A stretch of 64,000 nt of DNA, from assembly GCF_900091315.1 (NCBI RefSeq), contig NZ_FLSP01000010.1:1-64000 (forward strand). The letters run 5' to 3'. Shown here piece after piece: positions 15,741-23,423 of the stretch. A program made the translations under genes and the position numbers. Source of the stretch: Streptomyces sp. DI166. Its GTDB lineage: Bacteria > Actinomycetota > Actinomycetes > Streptomycetales > Streptomycetaceae. Below the pieces are notes generated by a model that worked only from the letters and a program-made list of their open reading frames with translations, was not told the origin of the DNA and did no database searches. Numbering within the stretch: position 1 is the stretch's first letter; every line of letters begins with the position of its first letter.

Positions 15741-17071
15741 GGCGGGAGTGTAGGCCGGGCGGCCGGGACGGCGGACGGCTCCGCGCCGGTCGGCCGGGCG
15801 GCCGGGACGGCGGACGGCTCCGCGCCGGTCGGCCGGACCGCCGCGAACTCCTCCCGCGCGGCGTCCAACAGCTGCGGGTCCATGAGGAGTTCGGCCGTCA
15901 CGCGGGCCAGCCCCGCGGCCGCGATCTCGGTGCGGTCGTGGGCGAACGTTCCGGCCGCCGCCTCGCGCATCGCCCGGGAGTGGGCCGGGGTGCCGGGCGG
16001 CGCGATCCGGATGTACGGATGGATCACGGGCAGCAGGTGGGAGAGGTTGCCGATGTCGGAGGAGCCCGCCGGTTCGTCCGGCGCGCCGGGCCCGATATCG
16101 AGCCCCAGCTCGCGCACCGCCCGTCCGAACCGCTCGGCGAGCACGAGGCTGTCCCGGCGTTCGGCGTACAGCGGCCCGGTCTCGGACACCTCCACGGCGG
16201 TACCGGTGGCGAGGGCGGCTCCCTCGGCGGCGGCACGCACCCGCTCGACCAGCTCCTCGGCGGCGGCGGTGGTGCGGTCCCGTACGAACAACTCCACTGC
16301 CGCATGGGCGGGTACGACGTTGGGGGCCTGCCCGCCGTCCGCGACGACGCCGTGCAGGCGGGCCGTGGGTGGCATGAACTGCCGCATGGAGTCGAGGGCG
16401 TTGAGGAAGAGCTGGGCGCCCGCGAGGGCACTGCGTCCCCGCCAGGGCGACCGGGCGGCATGCGCGCTCAGCCCGGTGAAGTCGATCCTCAAGTGGGCTG
16501 CCGCGAGGGCGTGTTGCGTGGTGACGGACCGGTCGCTCGGATGGAACATCAGCGCCGCGTCCACGCCTTCGAACACCCCGGCCTCGGCCAGCCGCACCTT
16601 TCCGGCGCCGCCCATCTCCTCACCGGGGGTGCCGATGACGGCGACGGTACCGGGGTGCGCGGGCAGGGTCCGTACGACGGCCAGCGCGGCGGCGACGGCA
16701 CCGGCGGCGATGAGATTGTGCCCGCACCCGTGCCCGACGCCGGGCAGCGCGTCGTACTCGGCGAGCAGCGCCACGCAGGGCCCGGGCCGGGTACCGCGGT
16801 GCACGGCCACAAACGCGGTCTCCATCCCCGGGATGCCGCTCTCCACGACGAACCCGCCCTCGGTCAGCCACCGCGTCAGCACCTGATGGGCGTGGTACTC
16901 GGCGAACTTCAGCTCCGGCCGGTCGTGAATGGCAAGGCTCACGGCCTCCAACCGGGGCCGCAGCAGGGCGATTTCGGCGGCCAGGAGGCTGGGCGCGGGC
17001 GGCTCGTCGCGGGCGGTGGACGCGCTGGATGTAGGGGAGGCACTGGACGCGTGGGATGCATGGGATGCCAT
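15728..17071 (-). CDS. M20 family amidohydrolase (AbgB/IAA-hydrolase-like)
   Basis: A 447-residue cytosolic metallopeptidase of the M20D amidohydrolase type. Signatures are the N-terminal AIHDRPELKFAEYHA, the metal cluster GVGHGCGHNL, GTPGEEMGG with the catalytic glutamate pair, and GLSAHAARSPW in the dimerisation lid. Members hydrolyse N-acyl or aminobenzoyl-amino acid conjugates. ATG 17071 has GGGAGA. The N-terminus has a low-complexity Ala/Ser/His stretch, and the C-terminus carries two copies of RPTGAEPSAVPAA caused by a 39-bp tandem duplication. Downstream it overlaps the DUF5937 regulator. Confidence 0.88.
   Translation of the reverse strand: MASHASHASSASPTSSASTARDEPPAPSLLAAEIALLRPRLEAVSLAIHDRPELKFAEYHAHQVLTRWLTEGGFVVESGIPGMETAFVAVHRGTRPGPCVALLAEYDALPGVGHGCGHNLIAAGAVAAALAVVRTLPAHPGTVAVIGTPGEEMGGAGKVRLAEAGVFEGVDAALMFHPSDRSVTTQHALAAAHLRIDFTGLSAHAARSPWRGRSALAGAQLFLNALDSMRQFMPPTARLHGVVADGGQAPNVVPAHAAVELFVRDRTTAAAEELVERVRAAAEGAALATGTAVEVSETGPLYAERRDSLVLAERFGRAVRELGLDIGPGAPDEPAGSSDIGNLSHLLPVIHPYIRIAPPGTPAHSRAMREAAAGTFAHDRTEIAAAGLARVTAELLMDPQLLDAAREEFAAVRPTGAEPSAVPAARPTGAEPSAVPAARPTLPPCRS
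15753..15830. repeat. Perfect 39-bp tandem duplication inside the M20 gene
   Basis: Two identical 39-bp units (15753-15791 and 15792-15830) lie head to tail near the 3' end of the amidohydrolase gene and keep its reading frame, adding 13 residues to the C-terminal tail. A 6-bp start of a third copy follows. The identity of the copies implies a recent slippage event. Confidence 0.9.
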
Positions 17072-17155
17072 GGACGTCTCCCTGACTGGACTCGACTGCG
17101 TAGGGCGTGTGCCTATGCAGCGTGCGCCGAAGGGAGCACGGCGGGCCCGTTGTTA

Positions 17156-17190
17156 CCGCGGCACAGGTAATCGGAGGCGTGGTGCCGCGG
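17156..17190 (-). terminator. Hairpin after the amidase gene
   Basis: CCGCGGCAC (17156-17164) pairs perfectly with GTGCCGCGG (17182-17190) around a 17-nt loop, just downstream of the amidase stop on the minus strand. There is no strong T tract, so it is a stem-only terminator candidate of the kind common in streptomycetes. Confidence 0.5.
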
Positions 17191-17195
17191 CCCCG

Positions 17196-18260
17196 TCAGC
17201 CCTCCTCCCACACCAGCACGGTGAGCACGGCTCTGGTGACCGTGACGGGCACGTCCGCCTGATTGAGCAGCCGGATGCGCATGCCCCGGCCCGACCCGAT
17301 GCGCTTGGTGAGGGGGACGACGGCGAAGGAGCCGCCGCTGGTGGCGGTGGTCTCGTGGACCGGGTGGTCCGCGCGGTGATCGGAGCCCTCGTACTCGGAC
17401 ATCCGGGCCTGGACGACACAGCCGGCCGGCAGATCGTCCAGGCGCAGGCTGAGGGAGCCGGTGAAGCGGGCCGGGCCGCGGACGAAGACGCTGCCGCCCC
17501 GGCCGTGGTCGCCGGGCTCGTCGGTCCACTCGGTGGTGAACTCTATCGAGTCCCATACGCCGGGCCGCAGTTGGTAGGGGTCGGCGATGCCGAGATTGAC
17601 GTACTGGGGCATGGGGTCGTCGTCTCCTTCCCACGCGCCTGCCGGGAGGCGCAGGCATGCGGCGAGATCGCTGCGGAAGTCCTTCATGTCGAAGCCGCGG
17701 GGGTCGGGCTTCCAGTCCGACCACTCCAGGTGGCCGATGGCACTCTTCGCGCTCCAGCCGTGCGCCCGGCACACCGCCGCGGTCGCCTTGACCATCGCGG
17801 CGTACTGCACGCGTGGCCAGGGGTCGCGGCCGTCGCCCTTGTTCTCGCACTCCCAGCCGTAGAACCGGGCGTTGCCGTCCACGGAACCGGGACTGCCGTC
17901 GTGCTCGTGGGTGGGTGGCGGATAGCTGCCGTACGACTCGTTGATCACGGCGGCGAGCACATCGGGGTCTCCCCCGCCGGCGTGGTTCGCGCGCCCGTTG
18001 CCGGTCATGTGGACCGTGCCGTCCTTGGTGATGCAGGCGGTGGCCAGCGGGCCCGGCAGGGCGCTGTGCCCGTGATAGACGAGACTGACCACGTCGGTCC
18101 CGGGCCCGGTGACCGTGTGATGGACCACCACCCCGTTGACCGGACCCCAAGGCCCTTTGTGATTACGGTTGTTGGTCCGCCATCCACTGACCTCGTGCAC
18201 TCTGCACCCCTCAGCGCGCAGAGCCGCCACGAGCCGACTGGCCGTGAGCGGAGTGGCCAT
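17196..18260 (-). CDS. N-acetylmuramoyl-L-alanine amidase (amidase_2/PGRP type)
   Basis: A 354-residue protein. The N-terminal zinc amidase domain has His47/His48 in VVVHHTVTG, the NARFYGWECENKGDG segment and the zinc/catalytic region IGHLEWSDWKPDPRGFD. It cleaves the bond between muramic acid and L-alanine in peptidoglycan. About 140 C-terminal residues form an unrecognised beta-rich domain (SIEFTTEWTDEPGD, then LSLRLDDLPAGC). There is no signal peptide or membrane segment, so it resembles a phage endolysin or a protein released by lysis. ATG 18260 has an excellent GAAGGAG site. No other phage genes are seen nearby. Confidence 0.88.
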   Translation of the reverse strand: MATPLTASRLVAALRAEGCRVHEVSGWRTNNRNHKGPWGPVNGVVVHHTVTGPGTDVVSLVYHGHSALPGPLATACITKDGTVHMTGNGRANHAGGGDPDVLAAVINESYGSYPPPTHEHDGSPGSVDGNARFYGWECENKGDGRDPWPRVQYAAMVKATAAVCRAHGWSAKSAIGHLEWSDWKPDPRGFDMKDFRSDLAACLRLPAGAWEGDDDPMPQYVNLGIADPYQLRPGVWDSIEFTTEWTDEPGDHGRGGSVFVRGPARFTGSLSLRLDDLPAGCVVQARMSEYEGSDHRADHPVHETTATSGGSFAVVPLTKRIGSGRGMRIRLLNQADVPVTVTRAVLTVLVWEEG

Positions 18261-18504
18261 AGGCAGGTCTCCTTCCTGCTCGGCACCGAGGCACCGCGGG
18301 GTTCTTGCCCGCCGGGGGTGGCGCGTACGCCAGGGGACTGGTGTACGAGGGGTGGTGGGGGCGTGTGGGTCCGGTGCGTCCTGACTTCTTCGCGCGGGGG
18401 GTGGTATCGGTACCGGGGAGGGAGTTGTTGAAACGTCTGGGGCGGAAGTGGGCGCGCGTCATGGACCGGGTGACGCGGAAAGGCGGGGCCGGGATAAGCC
18501 GACC

Positions 18505-19635
18505 TCAGAGAGTGGCGCGCCACGTCCCTCGGGCGAGGCGGGTGCGCCCGTCCTCGCTGACGAGGACGCGGGCACCGCGCACGGGTAGCTCGCCGTGCTG
18601 GAGCCAGTAGGCGCGGATGCCGTCCAGGATCTCCCACAGTCGGCGCGGGCCGCCCTGGTGGACCACTGTGCGGCCGTCGGTTTCCGTCGCCCGCGCCCAC
18701 GAGCCGTCCGGGTGCGCCATCACGGCAGTCTTGTGTGTGCCCCGGTCATGGTAGGCGTGCTCGATGCCCGGCGCGAGGATGCCGAGCATCGAATCCACGT
18801 CCCAGGCGTTGGCGACGTCGATGACCGGGTACGGGCTGGTGTGCACGTCCTCTCCGTCCCAGTCGTGGGCGGCCGCCAGCAGTTTGGAGGCTGCTCGCGG
18901 ACAGTCGGCGCCGTGACGGGCGGGCATGAACCCGGCGCGCTCCCACTCCAGTCGGCCGACGGCCGCGCCGTCCGCCCGCTTGTCGGCGGTCAGGATCAGC
19001 GACGTGCCCGCGATGGTCGCGATGATCCGCCCGCCGGGCCGGAGCACCTTCAGCCAGTTGGCGGGGATCGGGCGGACTCCGACGGTGGCCACGATTCGGT
19101 CGAATCGGCCTTCCCATTGCGGCAGTGGGCCCGTCGCATCGACTGCTTCGACACGGGGCGAAAGGCCCGCTTCGGCCAGGCGCTCGCGGGCGACGCGCAC
19201 CAGGTAGGGGTCTACATCGACGCTGATGACCGCGTCGTCTCCCAGCCGGTGGGCGGCCAGGGCAACGCCGTAGCCGCTGCCGGTGCCGACGTCCAGGAGC
19301 GTGTGACCGGTGTCGATGCGGGCGTACTGGAACATGCGGACCACCAGGCTGGGCAGCGTGGCGGACGAGGTCGGCAGTCCGACGGGATGGTCGTCCGGCT
19401 CGGCGTTGTCGGCGTGGGCCCCGGCGACACTGGTGACGAGGGAGCGGTCCGAGTACGCGGCCACGAACCAGTCCTCGTCGGTCGTCGGCGTGCACAGCGT
19501 CCACCGGTCATCTCGGGTGTCCCACCACCGCGGTACGAACAGATGCCGCGGCGTCGACGCGACCGGGCCGCGCCAGCGGGAGGACGCGTGGCTGACCTGA
19601 CCGGCCAGGTGTGCGGCGTGAGATTCCCAGGTCAC
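18505..19635 (-). CDS. PIMT-like SAM-dependent methyltransferase
   Basis: A 376-residue protein whose N-terminal 230 residues match the protein-L-isoaspartate O-methyltransferase fold: PTSSATLPSLVVRMFQ (substrate loop), motif I TLLDVGTGSGYGVALAAH (about residues 112-129), VDVDPYLV, and RIVATVGVRPIPANWLKVLRPGG. The extra C-terminal domain of about 140 residues is typical of PIMT relatives attached to ribosomal-peptide gene clusters rather than of repair enzymes. The ATG at 19635 overlaps the radical SAM stop codon (ATGA), so the two are coupled. A joint role in modifying a peptide or protein aspartate is likely but inferred; no precursor gene was found. Confidence 0.85.
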   Translation of the reverse strand: MTWESHAAHLAGQVSHASSRWRGPVASTPRHLFVPRWWDTRDDRWTLCTPTTDEDWFVAAYSDRSLVTSVAGAHADNAEPDDHPVGLPTSSATLPSLVVRMFQYARIDTGHTLLDVGTGSGYGVALAAHRLGDDAVISVDVDPYLVRVARERLAEAGLSPRVEAVDATGPLPQWEGRFDRIVATVGVRPIPANWLKVLRPGGRIIATIAGTSLILTADKRADGAAVGRLEWERAGFMPARHGADCPRAASKLLAAAHDWDGEDVHTSPYPVIDVANAWDVDSMLGILAPGIEHAYHDRGTHKTAVMAHPDGSWARATETDGRTVVHQGGPRRLWEILDGIRAYWLQHGELPVRGARVLVSEDGRTRLARGTWRATL

Positions 19636-20531
19636 CGGGCGGCTCCCATGGAGGGGAACGGGAAGGCGTCATAGGCAGGGTCGCACGCCGGGGTGTTGGC
19701 CGGGTCACAGTCACCGGAATCGTCGGGAGGGCAGGCGTTGCGTGGCCGCGGCACGGCATCGGCGAGCTGCTGCCATCGCCTGCTGGCGAGAATGTCCACG
19801 AGCCGCTGCTCCCGGACGTTCCCGGCGACGAGGAAGCGGGAGAGGATGCAGCCGGACACGGCTCCGTCCGGCGAGATCGACATACGCTGCCGGAAGCAGC
19901 GCCCGCACAGTTCGGACGTGCTCGGGATGGTGTGGGCCGCTGCGGCGGCGCGGCCCACCTTACGGGCACGGTCAACCTGGATGCTGCACACGCCGAGGCT
20001 GCGCAGTTCCTCCTGCGCCTGGTCGACGCGCTGTCCTTCGAGGACCTCGACGATGCCGACGCGCAGAGGGATGCCCCGACGTACCGCTTCGGCGATGTTG
20101 GCACGGGTGCGGCGGTGGCTGCCGGGCCTGTTGGTGATCTGCTCGTGCTGGTCGGCCTGGTCGCTGTAGTAGCTGGTGGCGAGGCATACGCCGGGCCGGG
20201 TGAACGCGGACCACAGGCCGGGCCGGACGTGCGTGAGGTTCGAGTACACCTCCACCTTCAGGTCCAGCCTGAGGGCGTGGTCGATGTACGACGGCAGGTG
20301 TGGGCTGAGAGTGGGCTCGCCGCCGATGAACTGCACGGACGGAATGCCGAGTTCGCAGATGTCGGTGATGACGTCCAGCCAGTTCTGTGCGGTCATGATG
20401 CCTGGGCTGCTCCCGGGGCCGGAGTCGGTACAGCAGTGGGTGCACGACAGTTGGCAGCGACCGGTGACTTCGAGCTCGACAGAGCGGATGGTTGCCACTG
20501 TCTGAGCAAGGCCGGATGAGGCGGTTGTCAT
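19632..20531 (-). CDS. Radical SAM protein with SPASM-like C-terminus
   Basis: A 299-residue enzyme. Cys26, Cys30 and Cys33 in the CxxxCxxC motif bind the SAM-cleaving [4Fe-4S] cluster; the GGEP motif is in VQFIGGEPTLSP. A cysteine-rich C-terminal part (CGRCFRQRMSISPDGAVSGC, then further Cys near the end) looks like a SPASM/twitch auxiliary-cluster domain. SPASM enzymes typically modify ribosomally made peptides. ATG 20531 is chosen for its GGAGG site over an ATG nine codons upstream. It is followed by the overlapping PIMT-like gene and preceded, across a hairpin, by DUF6415. The substrate is not identified. Confidence 0.88.
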   Translation of the reverse strand: MTTASSGLAQTVATIRSVELEVTGRCQLSCTHCCTDSGPGSSPGIMTAQNWLDVITDICELGIPSVQFIGGEPTLSPHLPSYIDHALRLDLKVEVYSNLTHVRPGLWSAFTRPGVCLATSYYSDQADQHEQITNRPGSHRRTRANIAEAVRRGIPLRVGIVEVLEGQRVDQAQEELRSLGVCSIQVDRARKVGRAAAAAHTIPSTSELCGRCFRQRMSISPDGAVSGCILSRFLVAGNVREQRLVDILASRRWQQLADAVPRPRNACPPDDSGDCDPANTPACDPAYDAFPFPSMGAAR

Positions 20532-20618
20532 GTGGGCCTCCGAGAGGAGTCGGAACATGGTCCGCCCTGGCCCCTTGACCTGTCCGAGGTGGGGCGCGGG
20601 GCGGAGGGTTTAAGGAAC

Positions 20619-20658
20619 CCCGTCCCGCCGGGGAGGCAGCGGCTCCCGGCGGGACGGG
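20619..20658 (-). terminator. Strong hairpin between DUF6415 and radical SAM genes
   Basis: On both strands CCCGTCCCGCCGGG (20619-20632) pairs with CCCGGCGGGACGGG (20645-20658), leaving a short loop. On the minus strand the stem is followed by TTCCTTAAAC, so it can act as an intrinsic terminator or attenuator that lowers expression of the radical SAM and methyltransferase genes relative to the upstream genes. Confidence 0.65.
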
Positions 20659-20725
20659 CGTTCGAGGGGTGCGACCCTGACCCTGCGGTCGCCATGGGGC
20701 CCCATACACCGGGGCAAGGCACCAG

Positions 20726-21223
20726 TCAGCGGCCGCTGTAGCGGACCGTGTTGATGCAGCAGTCGTGGACGCGGCCGGAGCGCATCGCGCCCCCGGACGG
20801 GCTGTCCTGGTCGTACGGTTGTGTCGCCTCGCCCGGTCTGATGGGACGGTCGCAGGCCAGGCACACGCGGACGTCGGCAAGGGCCTCGTAGTGATCGCAC
20901 AGCGCCACCAGTGACCGGCCGAGTCTGCGCGCCTGCGCCGCCATGTCGTACGGCAGCAGGGCAGGGACGGCTTCCAACTTGCCGCGGGCCTCGGTGACGC
21001 AGGCGAGCGCCACATAGCGGGGCACCTCATCGACGGGCCGCTGCGCGGCGGCCTGTTCGACCTCGGGGATGAGGCGTTCGATGTGGCCGCGCAGCAGGCC
21101 GATCAGCCTGTTCAGGGGCGCCGGGTCTGTGGGTGTCACCTCAGGCGGCAGTACCTCCGCCACGACCGTACGCATCGCGGCGATGTCTACCGGCGTCGCG
21201 CGGGTTTCCTCGGTCGTGTTCAT
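20726..21223 (-). CDS. DUF6415 family protein
   Basis: A 165-residue protein that I recognise as DUF6415, a family annotated only as linked to natural product biosynthesis in streptomycetes. The N-terminal two thirds are helical (LNRLIGLLRGHIERLIPEVEQ, then YVALACVTEARGKLEAVP). The C-terminus has CLACDRPIRPGE and VHDCCINTVR, a Cys/His arrangement that could bind zinc. ATG 21223 overlaps the stop of the upstream gene (ATGA). Function unknown; its position before a radical SAM enzyme and opposite an XRE regulator is the most informative fact. Confidence 0.75.
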   Translation of the reverse strand: MNTTEETRATPVDIAAMRTVVAEVLPPEVTPTDPAPLNRLIGLLRGHIERLIPEVEQAAAQRPVDEVPRYVALACVTEARGKLEAVPALLPYDMAAQARRLGRSLVALCDHYEALADVRVCLACDRPIRPGEATQPYDQDSPSGGAMRSGRVHDCCINTVRYSGR

Positions 21224-21765
21224 GCGCTCGCCTCGTGCTCGTCCTCGTCGTCGGCGAGGCAGCCGCCCACCGTGGCCAGCACCAGGACGTCCCTCACACG
21301 GCAGAGTTTGCCGGGCCGGGACACCGGGACCGCCCAGTACGAGTGACGTGTGACCTGGTCCGGTTCGGTGAGGTCGGGGCGGGGGACGCCGAGGTAGACG
21401 TCCCGGCCGAGGCATTCGGCGCCTGGCGCCGTCCAATCCTGGGCGGTGCCGGGCGGGACAAGGGCGTAGTAGCGGTGCCCCTCGGGGTCGTGGATGACGG
21501 GGCCGCCCCGCAGGTGCCGCGCCAACCGTCGCTCGACGACCGCCTGGTCGTGGCTGGCGAAGGCGAGGTGGGCGACTTCAGCAGGAATGCGCACCGCGTC
21601 GAAGTGCCGCCCGAGCGGGATCAGGGCAATCCGGGCCTCGCCGTTCCACGCCTCGTGGACCGAGTCGGGGCGGGTGTGCGCAGAGGCGATCCACGCTCCG
21701 ACGCCGACTGTCGGGATCGGACTCGGTGGTGTTAATGCCCTACGCGGGGCCGTACTGTTCGTCAT
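21220..21765 (-). CDS. Hypothetical protein resembling an N-terminal primase/polymerase-like domain
   Basis: A 181-residue soluble protein with an acidic C-terminal tail. The stretch LGRHFDAVRIPAEVAHLAF, followed by GGPVIHDPEGHRYYALVPPGTA and YLGVPRPDL, resembles the N-terminal part of actinobacterial bifunctional primase/polymerase-like proteins, but catalytic acidic residues are not evident, so I do not assign an activity. ATG 21765 has CAGGGAGC upstream. Codon 11 is TTA (21733-21735), a rare leucine codon that makes translation depend on the bldA tRNA. First gene of the minus-strand set divergent from the XRE regulator. Confidence 0.65.
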   Translation of the reverse strand: MTNSTAPRRALTPPSPIPTVGVGAWIASAHTRPDSVHEAWNGEARIALIPLGRHFDAVRIPAEVAHLAFASHDQAVVERRLARHLRGGPVIHDPEGHRYYALVPPGTAQDWTAPGAECLGRDVYLGVPRPDLTEPDQVTRHSYWAVPVSRPGKLCRVRDVLVLATVGGCLADDEDEHEASA

Positions 21766-21889
21766 GTCGACGCTCCCTGGGAGACGTGAGCGTTGATCAC
21801 CCCCTGGGGCCGTTCACGCGGCCGCCGGGCTGATCTCCTACGCGTCGAGGTTCGTCGCTTGTTCGCAGCTCGGGGATGCCCAACGGGGG

Positions 21890-21904
21890 TTACCGCGGCG
21901 GTAA
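21890..21904. promoter_or_regulatory. Perfect palindrome in the divergent region, candidate XRE operator
   Basis: TTACCGCGGCGGTAA (21890-21904) is a perfect odd-centred palindrome in the roughly 200-bp gap between the divergent hypothetical gene and the XRE regulator. It lies 65 bp upstream of the regulator start, a suitable place to control both transcripts. Confidence 0.6.
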
Positions 21905-21968
21905 TACACTCGTTCCTGCTTCGGAAGGGCGCGACGAAGCGCATACGATCACCCCGGAAGTTGGCCCC

Positions 21969-23414
21969 ATGGAAGCCACCACACCCGGCCCGCTCGCCCC
22001 GGAAGTCCTCGAACGGGACGACGTCAGGCGAGCCCTGGCAGAGCACGACTTCTCCGCTGCCTTCTCGCTGATCAAGAAGTGGGGCGGCCTGTCCCAGAAC
22101 CGCATTGCTGCGGTCTGCCACCTCACCCCCGGCAAGGTCTCTACGATCATCAACGGCCAGCACCAGGTCACGTCCTTCGACGTGATCCGCCGCATCGCCG
22201 ACGGACTGCGGATCCCAGGACACATGGTCGGTCTGGCCGACCGGCCCTGGGAGAGCCGGCCCAGCGCGCCCGACCCGCCAATACAGCCAGCCACACGGCC
22301 GTCCGACGACGCCCCCTGGCAGCCCGATGCGGCCGTAGGCCTGGCCGCAGACTTAACCCGGAGCGATCTCGTGATGGACCGCCGCGCCGCCACGCGCGCC
22401 CTCGCCGGCGCAGCCCTCACCGGGGGCGCCCTGCTTGACTCGATCGAAGGGTGGCTCCAGCCCACCTCATCTGCCGACACCGCCCGCCGACCGGGCCGCG
22501 TCGGGCAACGGGAAGTCAGCGAGCTGGAGACGACAGCACGCGCCTTTCGTGCCTGGGACCACAAGTTCGGTGGTGGCCTGCGCCGCAAAGCCGTCGTCGG
22601 ACAGCTGAACGAGGTGGCATGGCACCTCCAAGAGCATCAAGCGCCCGACGTTGAACGAGGCCTGTTTCGGGTGATGGCCCAACTCGGCGGCACAGCAGCC
22701 ACTATGGCCTGGGACTCCGGACTCCAGAAAGCGGCTCAGTCCTACTATCTGCTGGCCCTCCGGGCGGCCCACGCCGGCGGTGACGCCGCCTTCGGCGCGA
22801 ATGTACTGGCAGGTATGGCCCGGCAAATGCTGTACACCAATCGTCCACACGATGCTCTTGAGCTCGTCCACCTCGCGCAGAAGGGCACAGGACAAGCTGC
22901 GGGAGCACGCCTGCGCGCCATGCTCCACACCCGCGAGGCATGGGCCTATGCGGCCATGGGCCGAAGTGCCGCGTTCCGCCGGGCCACCAGCGAGGCCGCC
23001 GACGCCCTCGCCGACGCCGCCCCAGGCGAAGACCCCTACTGGATCGCCTACTTCGACGAGTCCGAACTCGCCGGCGTCACCGGAGGCCGCCTGCTCGACC
23101 TTGCCCGCACCGACCCGCAGCAGCACGCCGAAGCCGCCGCCGCAAGCATCCGAGCCGCACTCACCAATCGCAGCGCAGAGGCAGGCCGCAGCTACGCGCT
23201 CGACTTGATCGGTCTCGCAGAATGCCACTTCCTGATGGGCGACGTGAAGTGCGCCGTCGACCACACGCACCGCGCCGTCGATGCGGCCGGGCGAACCAGG
23301 TCCAACCGGGTCCGCGCTCAACTCGGCCAGCTGTACCCCTACACCGTCGGCCACTCGGCCTCGCGTACGGTCGGCGAAGCACGGGCGCGAATCCGCGAAG
23401 TCCTGTCGAGCTGA
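21969..23414 (+). CDS. XRE-family transcriptional regulator with TPR-like C-terminal domain
   Basis: A 481-residue regulator. The N-terminal helix-turn-helix spans about residues 27-75 (LSQNRIAAVCHLTPGKVSTIINGQHQVTSFDVIRRIADGL). A linker with MDRRAATRALAGAALTGGALLD, common in streptomycete XRE/TPR proteins, leads to a helical repeat domain of roughly 300 residues. ATG 21969 is chosen with GGAAG upstream; the long upstream reading frame is non-coding in character. Codon 129 is TTA (22353-22355), so bldA control is expected. The SLOG-like gene follows 9 bp downstream and is probably cotranscribed. The TPR domain may sense a peptide or protein partner. Confidence 0.88.
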   Translation: MEATTPGPLAPEVLERDDVRRALAEHDFSAAFSLIKKWGGLSQNRIAAVCHLTPGKVSTIINGQHQVTSFDVIRRIADGLRIPGHMVGLADRPWESRPSAPDPPIQPATRPSDDAPWQPDAAVGLAADLTRSDLVMDRRAATRALAGAALTGGALLDSIEGWLQPTSSADTARRPGRVGQREVSELETTARAFRAWDHKFGGGLRRKAVVGQLNEVAWHLQEHQAPDVERGLFRVMAQLGGTAATMAWDSGLQKAAQSYYLLALRAAHAGGDAAFGANVLAGMARQMLYTNRPHDALELVHLAQKGTGQAAGARLRAMLHTREAWAYAAMGRSAAFRRATSEAADALADAAPGEDPYWIAYFDESELAGVTGGRLLDLARTDPQQHAEAAAASIRAALTNRSAEAGRSYALDLIGLAECHFLMGDVKCAVDHTHRAVDAAGRTRSNRVRAQLGQLYPYTVGHSASRTVGEARARIREVLSS

Positions 23415-23423
23415 AGGAGCAAC

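Noticed and set aside
20528..20722. A 64-codon minus-strand frame before the radical SAM gene, considered as a peptide precursor
   Set aside because: It starts with GTG without a ribosome binding site, spans the hairpin and overlaps the radical SAM start; no leader/core pattern is visible.
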